Shown piece after piece: positions 1 through 13,707 of a DNA stretch of 64,000 bases. The translations under genes and the position numbers were made by a program. Position 1 is the first letter of the stretch. Every line of letters starts with the position of its first letter. Below the pieces are notes generated by a model. That model ran no database searches. It was not told the origin of the DNA and saw only the letters and a list, made by a program, of their open reading frames with translations. The stretch comes from Piromyces finnis (lineage: Eukaryota; Neocallimastigomycota; Neocallimastigomycetes; Neocallimastigales; Neocallimastigaceae): positions 288,501 to 352,500 of the forward strand of contig MCFH01000014.1 of NCBI GenBank assembly GCA_002104945.1, in the 5' to 3' direction.

Positions 1-1227
<1,227 letters not shown>

Positions 1228-1288
1228 GTATGATCCACCATTTAAAATTGGTAAAGAAGATACTTTACTTGCCGTTGAAATTAATTAA
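1228..1288 (+). pseudogene. Orphan coding-like segment, possible last exon
   Basis: After an AG acceptor there is a short open stretch whose base composition is much less AT-rich than its surroundings. It reads (G)YDPPFKIGKEDTLLAVEIN and then a TAA stop. This looks like the C-terminal exon of a protein, but I recognise neither the family nor any upstream exon in the window. It could be the 3' end of a gene with a long intron starting before the window, a relic of a decayed gene, or chance. The call rests only on composition, the splice acceptor and the clean stop. Confidence 0.35.
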
Positions 1289-2314
1289 AGAAAATTTTAA
1301 AAAATATTCTTTTTACATCTTGATAATTTCCTTTTTTGTTTATATTAAAACATAAAGTCTTAAATCCATAAAATTGTACAATAAACGAATAATGTAGTTT
1401 TCTATGTATTGTATTAACATCAAAATCTGATATGATGAATTTAATACAATTGATTTAAAAAAGATTATTGGTGAATCTTTAATACTTATATTGGATATTC
1501 AAACAAGCCACGTATATTATTAATGGAAATAAGCCATCCCTCTGCCACAATTTAAATAAATAATGTAAATATCTAGCTAGATGAATCCATATAAGTTTAT
1601 TTATAATATTAAATATTAAAATAATAATAAAAAAAATTATTACTATAATTATTATTAAAAAAAAAAAAAGGCTTTTTTTTTTCCATTATTCATTATATAT
1701 ACATTTTTCAATTTAAAAAAAAAATTGAAATATAATAATAATAATAATAATAAATATTTATAAAATTGTAACAACTTTCAAAACAAATAATTAAAAATCC
1801 TTCTAGAAACATACTTTGAAAAAAAAAAAAATCTATATATACTAGATGATAATTAAATTACTCTAAAATTTATCCAAATTTTTGACATTAAAATGTACGA
1901 AGAATAATTCAAAATTCAAATTTTTTATTTAATTTTAAAATATTTATTATTTTAGATATTTAATGATGAATTGTTGTCGATGTTTTCATAGATATTTATA
2001 TAGATATAAATGAAAAGTTGAAATAGTTTTATCATTGAACAAACTTTAAATATTTATCCATTAAAAATTTTAAAAATGAAATAATAAAAAACTAAAAAAT
2101 ACCACTTTTATTATAGATATAAATATATATATTATTATTTATTATGTTATAATTTAAAAAAATAATAAATAGTTAAAAAAAAATAATTTAAATTAACACT
2201 ATATTTATATATTTAATATACATTTAACATATTTAGCTTTTTTTATTTAAAAAAAAAAAAAAAGAAGGAAATACACAATTATCAATTATATCAATATAAT
2301 ACAATATATTCAAA
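1289..2314. other. AT-rich intergenic region
   Basis: No gene is supported. The last 60 bases before the zinc-finger gene are the A/T-rich leader of that gene. Confidence 0.6.
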
Positions 2315-4987
2315 ATGAATGTAGGAGTAGGACCAACACCTGAAAGACCTTATGTTTGTGAACATTGTAATCAAGCATTTTCCCGTCAACACAATTTAAA
2401 AAGTCACTATTTTGTTCATAGGTAATTTTATTAAGAAATTAATTAAATTAATAAATAGTAGCCATTAAATAATTAATCTTTTAATTTAAAAAATAAAATA
2501 TCAAAAATAATTTTAATTTAAAAAAAAAATTAATATATTTTTTAATCTTTTTACAGTGGGGAAAGACCATATAAATGTGAAACTTGTCAGCAGGTATTTT
2601 ATATTAATATTTTTTTTTTTTTTTTGTAATTATATTAGATAAAAATAAAAATAATAAAATTTCAATCTAAATATATGAATTTAAAGGCATTCACAAGACA
2701 TCATGATTTAAAAAGACATATTCGTTCAATTCATACTGGATTAAAACCATATCAATGCCCAAATTGTAAACGTGCATTTGCTCGTTTAGATGCATTAAAT
2801 AGACATTTAAGAGTTAGTGGAAATGCGCCCTGTGTTGGAATGAATAATCCAAGAAAAAGTTATACTAAACATAAAAAAACCGGTAAAAATGGTAAGAATG
2901 CGAATAAAAATGATAAAAATGCCGAGGATAATGCTAATAATACTGATAAAGCAACTCAAGAAGAACCAATACAAGATTCTTCTGTAGAAATTCCAAAAAA
3001 TATGGACATGTTAACCAATGGCAAACCTGAATCAAATGAAATTTTAAATGAAACCAATTTATCACCAATAGCAAATATTGAAATACCTGAAAAACAAGAT
3101 TTTATTGAAAATGAAGTACCTACAAATTCAAAAACAAATAATAATAATAGAGCAGTTAATGTTAATACTTTTAATACAACGACAATGAATGAAATATTTC
3201 AAAATAAAAATGATGAAATTGTAAATATATCAAATGTAAGAAATAATGTAATTCACGCTCCAAGAAAAACATTATTACCACCAAAATCTTTAAAACCCCC
3301 ACAAAGAAGAAATCAAAAAAGAACAATTTCTAATATGAATGGTAATGAAAATATTGATATTGTAAATACAATGATTATTCCACCCAATAGACATAATAAT
3401 AGTGATAATGTTGGTAATGCAACATCTTTACCATATTCCAATAATAATATGAATAATATTAATAAAAACAATATAATATCAGTCATTTCAAATGGTGAAA
3501 CAAATAATGGTTTTATCGATTCTTCCGATAAAAATAAAGGTGTTAAAAGGAGAAAGCCTAATAATGATTTATTAAAAGATAATGTTGAAACAGAAATCAT
3601 TGATCTTAGCTCAGGTATGAATATACAATTACCTTTTATAATAATCCTTTTAATAATAAAACAAATAGTGTTGTTTAGTTAATGAATTAATATTTTTTTA
3701 ATAATAAAACAAATAGTGTTGTTTAGTTAATGAATTAATATTTTTTTAATAATAAAACAAATAGTGTTGTTTAGTTAATGAATTGATATTTTTTTTTAAT
3801 AATAAAACAAATAGTGTTGTTTAATGAATTAATATTTTTTTAATAATAGAATAAATAGTGTTGTTTAGTTAATGAATTAATATTTTTTTAATAATAGAAT
3901 AAATAGTGTTGATTAATTTATGAATTAATATTTTTTTAATAATAGAATAAATAGTGTTGATTAATTTATGAAAATAATATTCTTTTTAATAATATATATA
4001 TATGAATGTTTATATAAAATAAAAAATTATCATAATAATATTAAACTTTTAATAACATAATTTCAATTATGGTTATATTTAATAGATTTAACAGATTCAT
4101 CCCAATTTACAATACCAGTTCGTGAGCCCTATCCGGTCACTGCTGAAATTCCTAATAAAACTATTCCATATACCAATCAAATTACAAATATAAATAATAA
4201 TACAGAACAAAATGAGAATGGTGGTGGTGTATTACCAACAAATACTAAGGCCATTAAAGCAATATTAGATAGAAACGAATATCTTGAAAATCAATTAAAA
4301 GACTTTAAAAATGAATTCTATAATTTCAAAAAGGTTCAAGAAAGATTAGAGCAAATGGAATATAAGATTAAAGAATTAGAAAGAGAAAAGGGGGTTCTCA
4401 GAGATATGTTAAACGAAAAAGATCAACAAAATATTAAGATGAGAAATTCAATATTAAATAATACCGCATCACCAATACATACTCCAAATACTAATAATTA
4501 TAATAACAGTAATAATAATAATGGTAATAATGGTAATAACTCTAATACCGTATCTAGTATAAATTCTATCAGTAATATTAGTAATATAAATGAAGTGAAT
4601 TCCATTGATAATGTAAATAATATCAATAACATGAATAGTATGAATCCTATGAATAATATGAATCCTATGAATAATGTCAATTTAATTTCATCAGATCATA
4701 ACTATAATAATTCATCCAATCCAAACATTAGTTATTTAACAGCCACCACCATAGTTTCACCAACACCTAAAAATTACAACACCTATAACAAGAGTTATAA
4801 TTCATTTAAAGAAAATGGAAATTATAATCCTTCATCCTTTAATTCTTTAACCCAGCCTTCATCTAACAATATTAATAATGTAACATCATTTATACCACCA
4901 ATAATAGATAACCCAACCCAACAAAATTACACTTCAAATATTATTAATACCAAAAAGACGATGCAAAATCTTCAAAATTCTAATTAG
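2315..4987 (+). CDS. Crz1-like C2H2 zinc-finger transcription factor (4 exons)
   Basis: Probable DNA-binding transcription regulator, about 657 residues. Exons by splice site and phase: 2315-2421, 2557-2593, 2687-3614 and 4086-4987; the last acceptor could instead be at 4095, removing three residues. The 37-base second exon and the exon joins rebuild three adjacent fingers. Finger 1 has C15, C18, H31, H35; finger 2 has C43, C46, H59, H64; finger 3 has C72, C75, H88 and C97. The C2HC third finger with AFARxDAL and eight residues between its last ligands is typical of calcineurin-responsive Crz1/Prz1 factors. Past the fingers the protein is basic, then Asn-rich and probably disordered. The last exon opens with a charged heptad-like coiled coil (roughly residues 400-465) and ends in Asn-rich sequence. 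Crz1-like is inferred from the fingers alone; no calcineurin docking motif was identified. Confidence 0.85.
3650..3985. repeat. Intronic minisatellite, about 49-bp unit, ~7 copies
   Basis: Seven imperfect copies of a 43-50 bp unit containing AATAGTGTTG and ATGAATTAATA lie wholly within intron 3 of the zinc-finger gene. Upstream copies carry AATAAAACAAATAG and downstream ones AATAGAATAAATAG, so variants are spatially ordered, as expected from expansion by unequal exchange or slippage. Confidence 0.9.
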
Positions 4988-6432
4988 TTTTCATTTAAAA
5001 CAATTTTCTCAAGTTTAATTTGTAATCGTTATAACTTTTATGCCATATATTTCTTTTTTTTTTTTCTTCTTTCTTCTTCTTCTTATTTTATTATTCAGTC
5101 TTAGATTAAAACTAAATAAATTTATATTTTATATAAAAAACAGTATAATTTCATATGATCAAGATTACTATTATTAATAACTATGTAAAAAAAAAAAAAT
5201 AAATATATTATATAGTATATATAATAAATAAAAAAATATATATTAAAAAAAATAATAATTAGTATAAAACTTTAGGTACAGTTTATACAATTAAAGACCT
5301 TTTTTTTACTCCTTATTTTTATAGTTAACTTTATTGTCTTTAAAGAACGTTTTATGGATTAAAATTATTTTAATTTATAGTATTAAGCATGATATATTGA
5401 TCTTTCATAAAAGATATTGAATAAATTTTTTTTTTCTTTACTATAATTAATTCAAAATTTCATATAAATAAATAATACCAAAGAAATAAAAGAAAAAGAG
5501 AGAAAAAGAAATAAAAAAAAAAAATCAACTATTTCTCTCATTGAAAAGATCATTATATATTTGGTTCTTTTTTTAAAAAGTATAATTTCAACGTCACTTT
5601 ATTTTTTTATTACCTAAAATGAACCAAACTTTTTTAATTTATTTTGTACAAGGTGAAAATTTATTTTATGGTTACACGAATATTATTCATATTAAAAAAG
5701 AAAAAAAAATGTTTACACTTTTTATTTACAATATATAATATATGTGGACAATATATTATAATTTAAATAATATAAAAAATGGAATATTATATTAAACATC
5801 AATTGACTTTAATATATATGATTTATATATAGAAAAAAAACATTATTTTTATTCACAAAGTTTTTAATATTTTAATCCATTGATTCTATTCTATATTCCA
5901 ATATATTCCAATATAATAATTTATATTATATAAAATATATTCAATATAAACTTTGATTCTACAAAAAAAAAAACTTTTTAATAATTATTTAAAAAAAAAA
6001 AAAACAATTGCATCATTTATCGTTTTATAAAAAAAAAATATATATATATATAATAAAAATTAAAATCATTTTTTATTTAGATGATTTAAATAAATTATAA
6101 CAAAAAAAAGAAAGAAATTTCAATATGAAATTTTGTCAATAACTAGTTTTTTTTTTTTTTTATAAATTATAATTTAAAATCTATAAAGCAATAGAAGGGA
6201 AAAGAAAGGATACTTTTTTTTGAATATTATATTATTAATTTTATAAACATAATATTAAAAAAAATATATATATATTCATTTTCCTTTATAAAATAGATTA
6301 AGTTATTATTTATTCGGTTCATTTATAATTTCAATTTATATTTTTTTTTAAATATATATTTTTTCAATAACAAAAGAATAATAAAAAAAAAAAAAAAACC
6401 TTTAAAACGGTAAAAGTTTATAATACAATATG

Positions 6433-6464
<32 letters not shown>

Positions 6465-7450
6465 TCAATAATATTTCTTTCTATTGAAGATAAAAAATCA
6501 TAAATTATTACATTGTGAAATCAAAAAATTTTTTTATAAAGGAAATAAATTTTAAAATTTATAAAGGCAAGATCTTTATAAAATCAACAAACATAATATT
6601 ATATATTGAATAATCAAAATTATATATGTATAACCTAATTTAATTAATAGAAAAATGATCTATTAAATATATATCCAAAAAGAAAAATAAACAATAATTT
6701 CTTTTATATATTTTTATTGATGACTCCTTAATCAAATAATTATAAAATTATTAATAAATAATAAAAAGTAAAGGAGGAAAAGTATTTTTTCAAATCAAAT
6801 ACTCTTTTTTTAAATTTTATATAAAGTGAAATGTTTTGTAAATCAATTAAAGAAACAATTATATCAAAAAAAAAAAAAAATACTAATAATAAAAATACTA
6901 CATTTTGATAAATGAAAAAAATAATATAATATTGGTAATATAAGAATTTATTATGTTAATACTTTATTACCATCCATAAAAATATATTTTTATTATGAAT
7001 CCAAAAACAAAATAATTAAACACATACATAAAATTAATTTTTTTTATAGATTTTTTTTATCAAGTATAATTTTTGTATTTTTCAAAAATTAACAGAAATT
7101 CAATAATAAATCTAAACATAAAAACAATTCAATAATTTTTAAAAATTTTGTATATTTTTTACTTTATCTAAATTATATTTTAATAAAGTAAAAAAAAAAA
7201 AAGTAATAATATCACATTATTAAAAAAAATAAAAAAAAACATTGCAGATTTCAAATCCATAAAATTTCATTTTTTCCAACATTTTAAAAACTATTAAAAT
7301 TTAATAAAAAAAAAATAGTTTAAAAAAAAACTGTAAATAAAGGTTAAATAAATAAAATAAATAAAATTTAATAAAAATATTAAACAAACAAATAAAAAAA
7401 AAAAAAAGAATATTTATTAAATAATCATAATTAATAATTACAAAACAAAA
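4988..7450. other. AT-rich intergenic region
   Basis: No coding stretch, RNA gene or organised repeat is supported. There are only A/T homopolymers and short runs; the last few hundred bases are the A-rich leader of the CAP-Gly gene. Confidence 0.6.
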
Positions 7451-10400
7451 ATGTCAGATTCGGAAAAAGCTCCAAAAATCTTAAAACGTCCACCACGTTT
7501 AGGTGATGTAGTTCAGGTTAAGACTACTTTGCAAGAAGGAACAGTAAAGTTTATTGGAGGTATTCATTTTAAATCAGGTACATGGGTAGGAATTGAATTA
7601 TTTGAACATGGTACTGGTAAAAATAATGGTACTATTAAAGGTGTCACCTATTTTAAATGTCCATCTCAAACGGGTCTATTGGTTATGGCATCAAGTGTAA
7701 ATGTATTAAAGCCGGCTCAAAAAGTCGTTACAAATTCACAAAAAGCCTCATTAGTCAGTAAAACAATATATAAACAACCAAAAAAACCTCGTAAGTCAAT
7801 ATCACGTCCAAGTGAATCCACTTCGCCGACTGAATCTGTAGATACAACTAGAAAGATTAAAACTCTTCCTAGACAAAATACAAAACAGACCCCAATAAAG
7901 GTTAAACCAAGACCAAAATCAACCCAAGTCACAAAGTCATCATATGCTACTGGAAGATTAGATCGTATGAATAAAGAATTAAGACCAGCTCAAACCAATA
8001 TTAATATTAATATGACCATGACGACAAGTCCAAAAGAAAAATCAATTTTCCTAAAAAATAGAATAAGTCCAAATACATCCTCTATAATAATACCAAAATG
8101 TGAAATAGATGGGGATCAAATTCCAGAAGATTCTAAAAATATAAATGATGCTATTATTAATGGACTACAAAATACGTTAGTTCATTTAAAGGATATAGTA
8201 TCAGGTTTAGCTGATGAGTATTATGATGAAAACGGGCAACCTCGTATTAAAACTACCATTCAACAAAATGATGCCGAGGCTGATATCGATCTTTCTATTT
8301 CCCAAGATGGTAAAGAACCCTCGGAAGGAGATTTAGAAAACAAAAAAGAATCAATAAACTATTCAGCCTCCAATATACCATTAAATAAGCATTGTGAAGA
8401 AGGTGTTCGAATGTCACTAAAACAAGTTACGGATAGCCAACGTACTATTTCTGAATTATCCATTGGGTTAGTGAATGCCCAACAAGAAGTTCGTAAATTA
8501 AAAGATAATCAAACTAATCTTAATCATGCATTAAGTTATTATAAAGAAGAAAATAAAAGTTTGATTGAGAGAGTAGCAGAATTAGAAAAACAAAATAAAT
8601 CACTAATGGCACTCCCGTCAAAAGAGCGTTATATTCAAGAATTGGAAACAAAGAATAAGAATCTCAATTCAGAATATGAACAAGTGAAAAATGAATTGTA
8701 TTTTGCAAAAAAGAATATTGACGAACTTTATCGTAAACTGGAATACAATGAATCAGTAAAAAGTGTATCTGTGTATAATAAGTATTCACAAAGAAACGAA
8801 TCACGGATTGCTCGTCATAAAACCTTTGCAAAGGGCAATAACAGTTATAATACGATCTATAAAAAACCAAGAACAATCAGAGATAATGGTTCATCTGAAT
8901 TTTCATATAACAGTGATTCAGAAACAAAAATTAATGATACTTTGCTTGATATGAAAGAGCAAAACGAGAAATTGATATTAGAAAATGAAACCCTTCGTGA
9001 AGAAATGGAAATGTTAAAAAATACATTGTTGGATATTCAAGATGATCGTGAAAACTCTACAAATCACTTTATGGAAAAAATGGAATACCAAGAAAAGAAG
9101 TACGATGACTTGAAAATGAGATACCTTCAAATTGAAGAAGAAAAGAATGAGTTAATAAATCGTATTGAAAGTATGTCAAACCTCAATGATGGTGAACTAC
9201 CAGAAATATCTAAAAAATCAAATGCTGCTTCTATGGATGACGCCATGATTGATGAAATGAAGGCTTTGATCGCTGATATGGAAGTCACCTTGAATAAAAC
9301 AATCTTATCCGAAAAGGAAGCTCGTTCCAACTTTGATGCCGTCAACAAACTTTATGAAGCTTCAAAGGTTAAAATGGAAACTCTTAAGCATGAATTAGAA
9401 CAAAGGAAAATGGATTATCAATTATTAAGTGAAAGTAACGAAGATCTCACAAAAGAAAATAATGAGTTAAAGCAATCCATTGAAAAATTAAATCAAGCGC
9501 AAATACAAAATGAAACGTTATCCAATGAAAAACTTCAAGATCAATACCAAAAACTTCAAAAGCAATATGAAGCCACTAAAATTATCATTGAAGATAAGGA
9601 AGCTGAAATGATCAACTATGAAGTTCAATGTAATCAATTAGAAGGTCAAATTATTGATTTTGAAAAGCAACTTTCAATGAAACAAAATGAAATTGACTGT
9701 TTAATAGAAAAATATCAAACCTTACAAACTGCCAATTCCTGTCGTGATTGGAATGAAGAGGAAAAGAATGAAGTTATTCAAGATCAAGCCAATAAAATAT
9801 GTATGTTAGAAGATGCTGTAAAAGAAATCAAAGATGAAAATAATCTTTTAAAGATAAATAATGAAAAAAGCATCAATGAAATTTCAAAATTAAACAAAAT
9901 AAAGAATGATTTGGAAAAGGAAGTTGCAGCAAAGAAAAATGAAATAGAAAAAAAAGCACAAGAAAATGAATCAAAATTTATAGAAAATGAAATAAAGGAG
10001 AAAAATGAACAAATTGAGGAATTAACTCATAAAAATAATGAGTTATCCACTGAAATTAAGGAATCCAACGAAAAATTTTTAGAAATTAAAAATGAAAAGG
10101 AAAAAGTTGATCAGGAATTAGAAGAATTAAATAAACGTATGTCAAAAAATACACAAGAATTAGAAGATCTTACTGTTAAATATGAAGAAGATAAAAAGCA
10201 TTATGAAGCTGAAATCTTTGAAATTAACAAAGATCGTGAAATGAGTGTTAAGCATGCCAAGGAAGAAATCGAAACCATTATTGGCCAGCTCTCCGATACA
10301 CGTAAACAATTTGAAATTAAGATAAATCAACTTGAAACCTCCAAACAAAAAATGAAAAAAGAATACGAAACCGAAATTGAAGATTTAAATCAACAACTTC

Positions 10401-11566
10401 AACTCTTAGCCAACTTACAACAACAAACCGAGCAAGCTGAAAATCTTTTAGAACTTTCAACTCTCTTGGATGAATCAGAACGTGCAAAAGAAGTTGCTGA
10501 ATCAAACGCTGAAAACAGAAGAAAATTACTTGAAAAAGTAATAGTAGAAAGAGATAAACTATCACAAGATCTTCAATCGGAAAAAGAGAAATTTATATCG
10601 TTAAAAGGAGAATACGAGCATTGTAAAGAAAAGATGAATGAATTAAAAAAGGATGAACTTGCCTCCTTCATAGATAGAAATAGATCCTTCACCAGAGACT
10701 GTAATAATTGTGAAAAGTTAAAGCAAGAAATTACCAAGTTGAAAGAAGAGATTGAAGAATTTAATATTCTTAAAAACATTGATGTTCAAGGAATTGACAA
10801 TGCCTTAAAGCAATCCAATGAAGATATTCAAAAGGAAAGAGAAGAAAAAGAAATGTTAAAGAAAGGCTATACCATTATTTGGAATAGTTATCTCAGTTTA
10901 GAAAATGAATGTCAAAAGCTTTTAACCCAATTAAACCAAAAAATGGGTATAAAAGAAGGAAGTATATCTCCTTCACCCACCCTTCGTAAAGCCCAATCTG
11001 TTGGTTCTATTCCAAGCAGTTTTCCCACGCCAAAAGATAAAATGAACATCACGTTTGATTCCATTCAAGACTATACCTATGATTTTGATTATGTTTCTGT
11101 ACCCGATTCCAACCGTCTTTTAGATCGTGAACTAAAAGAAGAAATAATAAATACACCGTCTTCTACAAAGGATCATGATCAAGAACAAGATAAACATACA
11201 TCCATAAAAACAGTATCTGACAGTCATTCACCCTCCTCCATTTACAGTCCAAGACAAGAAGAAAAGAAAAGGTTACTTTTAAGTACTCAATCCGAATCAT
11301 CAAACAATACCCTTTATTCCCCAAAACGTCGTAGTTCTTTTAATGCCTCCACCAAATATCAAAATCTCCCAAAAACAAATCCAAACCGTATCAAAAATTA
11401 CAAAAGTCAATCGGTTATTTATGAATCATTAGAAAATAATGATGAAACACTTTATCATAAACCAGAAGATGAAGCTGATTTGATTGACTATTCTTCTATA
11501 CTACAAAAATCAAGAGCACGATCATCTACCCTACTCAGTAATAATAAATATTCTTATCGTAATTAA
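7451..11566 (+). CDS. CAP-Gly domain microtubule-binding coiled-coil protein
   Basis: Intronless 1371-residue cytoskeletal protein. Residues about 17-87 form a CAP-Gly domain, with the conserved glycine-rich core, a GTWVGIEL strand and GKNNGTIKGVTYF (canonical GKNDGSV). CAP-Gly domains bind EEY/F tails of tubulin and EB proteins. A basic, Ser/Thr/Pro-rich segment follows (about 90-220), typical of microtubule contact regions. Residues about 325-1170 are almost continuous Glu/Lys/Gln heptads predicted to form a long dimeric coiled coil. The C-terminal 200 residues are Ser-rich and disordered. One N-terminal CAP-Gly plus a long coiled coil fits CLIP-170/Bik1/Tip1 plus-end trackers, or p150-Glued of dynactin. 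I see no terminal CCHC knuckle of the CLIP type, so the subfamily is open. The start follows a long A-rich leader. Confidence 0.88.
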   Translation: MSDSEKAPKILKRPPRLGDVVQVKTTLQEGTVKFIGGIHFKSGTWVGIELFEHGTGKNNGTIKGVTYFKCPSQTGLLVMASSVNVLKPAQKVVTNSQKASLVSKTIYKQPKKPRKSISRPSESTSPTESVDTTRKIKTLPRQNTKQTPIKVKPRPKSTQVTKSSYATGRLDRMNKELRPAQTNININMTMTTSPKEKSIFLKNRISPNTSSIIIPKCEIDGDQIPEDSKNINDAIINGLQNTLVHLKDIVSGLADEYYDENGQPRIKTTIQQNDAEADIDLSISQDGKEPSEGDLENKKESINYSASNIPLNKHCEEGVRMSLKQVTDSQRTISELSIGLVNAQQEVRKLKDNQTNLNHALSYYKEENKSLIERVAELEKQNKSLMALPSKERYIQELETKNKNLNSEYEQVKNELYFAKKNIDELYRKLEYNESVKSVSVYNKYSQRNESRIARHKTFAKGNNSYNTIYKKPRTIRDNGSSEFSYNSDSETKINDTLLDMKEQNEKLILENETLREEMEMLKNTLLDIQDDRENSTNHFMEKMEYQEKKYDDLKMRYLQIEEEKNELINRIESMSNLNDGELPEISKKSNAASMDDAMIDEMKALIADMEVTLNKTILSEKEARSNFDAVNKLYEASKVKMETLKHELEQRKMDYQLLSESNEDLTKENNELKQSIEKLNQAQIQNETLSNEKLQDQYQKLQKQYEATKIIIEDKEAEMINYEVQCNQLEGQIIDFEKQLSMKQNEIDCLIEKYQTLQTANSCRDWNEEEKNEVIQDQANKICMLEDAVKEIKDENNLLKINNEKSINEISKLNKIKNDLEKEVAAKKNEIEKKAQENESKFIENEIKEKNEQIEELTHKNNELSTEIKESNEKFLEIKNEKEKVDQELEELNKRMSKNTQELEDLTVKYEEDKKHYEAEIFEINKDREMSVKHAKEEIETIIGQLSDTRKQFEIKINQLETSKQKMKKEYETEIEDLNQQLQLLANLQQQTEQAENLLELSTLLDESERAKEVAESNAENRRKLLEKVIVERDKLSQDLQSEKEKFISLKGEYEHCKEKMNELKKDELASFIDRNRSFTRDCNNCEKLKQEITKLKEEIEEFNILKNIDVQGIDNALKQSNEDIQKEREEKEMLKKGYTIIWNSYLSLENECQKLLTQLNQKMGIKEGSISPSPTLRKAQSVGSIPSSFPTPKDKMNITFDSIQDYTYDFDYVSVPDSNRLLDRELKEEIINTPSSTKDHDQEQDKHTSIKTVSDSHSPSSIYSPRQEEKKRLLLSTQSESSNNTLYSPKRRSSFNASTKYQNLPKTNPNRIKNYKSQSVIYESLENNDETLYHKPEDEADLIDYSSILQKSRARSSTLLSNNKYSYRN

Positions 11567-11895
11567 TTTATCCATCACACCCTCACGACATCCTTCATTT
11601 TGCCATACATTATTTTATTTTAATTTTTTTTTTTAATAGCCTATCACATTCACAGTTTTATTTCTCCCTTTTTATATATATATTTTTCATTTCAAGTTAA
11701 AATCTATATTATTATCATTAGGCATATGGAAGAATATCAAATTTTCCTATGCCTCTGCAACATAAAAAAAAGAAATGAAAAAAAAAAAATTTACCCTTTT
11801 TTTAAATTAAATAATCTCTATTAAATAGAAATAAATAAATTGATAAATTATAGGAAAAAAAAAAAAAAAAGGCATTTATAAATACCACACTATCT

Positions 11896-11932
<37 letters not shown>

Positions 11933-12205
11933 TTTTTTTTATTCAGCAAATATTATAAATCCGATTATACTATTTGTATCAAATTAGTTTATCAAAATAA
12001 TATTTTTTTATTATTATTATTGTTATTATCATTACCCTATTTAATTTGTTATTTAATTTTACTTTTTTATTTTTTTTTTTTTTTTTATATATTCTTATTA
12101 TTTTTTTAGAAAAAAAAAAAAATAAGCATCATCATAATAATAATATTTAACCTTTTTTAATTTTAATACCTTTTTTTATATTTTAAATGTATAAAATAAA
12201 TAAAC

Positions 12206-12243
<38 letters not shown>

Positions 12244-12812
12244 ATTATTAAATCAATCAATCAATAAAAAAATAAGGATGAAAAAGTTATTGGCATTGAC
12301 CCTTTTGATAGAATTGAGCCAAAAAAAAAAAAAAAAAAAAAAACATATAATAAATTAGATATAAAAAAAAATGAAAAACTTTTTTTAGAAATAGATTCTA
12401 TACTAGAGTATAAAAAAAAAAAAAAAATTCTTTTATTATTATACATTTATTTATGATAAAATATATATATTTAATAAAAAAAAAAAAAAAAAAAAACTTG
12501 AAAAAAATTGAAGAAATGAATTCATTTTATTTTATTCATTTTAATTTTTTACTATATCTTTTAAAAAGGATAAAAATAATCTATAAGTAAAATAGTAGGA
12601 ATAGTTGTTGTTGTTGTTTCATTATTGTTATGAAATTCATTAAAATAAAAAAAAAAACGGTATCATTATTTACAAATCATTATTGTAATTAATTATGAAA
12701 AATAAAATAAAAAAAAAAAAAAATAAAAAAAAGAAATAAAAGGGTAGGAAGGAGGGGTTTCTTTAATCATAAACTTTTTATTTGCCATTTTTAGATTTTT
12801 GTTTTTTGTTTC

Positions 12813-12847
<35 letters not shown>

Positions 12848-12910
12848 TTTCTAGTCTCTTTTTTATTATTATTATTATTCCTTTCTATTTTCAATAATCT
12901 AAAATATATA

Positions 12911-12944
<34 letters not shown>

Positions 12945-13059
12945 TTACTATTATTTTTCAATAACTTTTTTTTTTTAATTAAATAAATAAATCACTTGTA
13001 TTCTATGTAATAAATAAATAAATAAATGGTAAAATTCAAGTGATAAGGGTTTAGGTATA

Positions 13060-13107
<48 letters not shown>

Positions 13108-13200
13108 AAATAAAATAAATAAAATCAACTCGTATTTTTATAATAAAGTTCAAGTGATGAAAGCTTTTCATTTTTATATCTATTATTGTTGTTACTTTTA
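11567..13200. other. AT-rich region between convergent genes
   Basis: Separates the CAP-Gly gene from the convergent membrane-protein gene. It contains poly(A)/poly(T) tracts (12206-12240, 12813-12846, 13075-13106), a (TA)n run near 11902-11926 and (TTA)n near 12911-12945. Apparent short open frames here consist only of homopolymer translation. Confidence 0.7.
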
Positions 13201-13673
13201 TTAATAAAATCTTTTCATCAATGGAGTTTCGGTTTTAATGGAAGAGAGAGTGGAAGGAGGTGATGAAGATACCAGAGATAATGAAGATGAAAAATCATAC
13301 TTTTTAAAATTTAAACCTTCTTTTAAGGTATTCATAGATTCAGGAATAGTCACAGAGTTTGATAAACTCAAAAAATTCTCTTTTTTCTCCTGATTAGTCG
13401 ATTCAATTTTAATACCTTGTTTCGAAGAACTTTTAATAGAACGATGTTGACGAGAGTGAGAATGATGAGGATGTTCCTTAGAACGGTGATGATGGTGATG
13501 ATGGTGATGACTACTACGCATTGAATCACTTTGATCACCAGTTACTATGATACTAGATTTTCTAGATTTAATGTCTGTAGTATTTTGATCATCATCAACG
13601 GTTCCAAGAATGGATGATGTTTCTGTAGGTAATGGATGATGATGGTGATGTTTATGATGTTTACGATGCTTAC

Positions 13674-13707
<34 letters not shown>

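Noticed and set aside
7717-10779. Several short open frames within the CAP-Gly gene
   Set aside because: They overlap a long coding sequence in other frames and lack any independent coding signal.
12782-12964. Phe/Tyr-rich open frame
   Set aside because: Translation of poly(T) and (TTA)n tracts.
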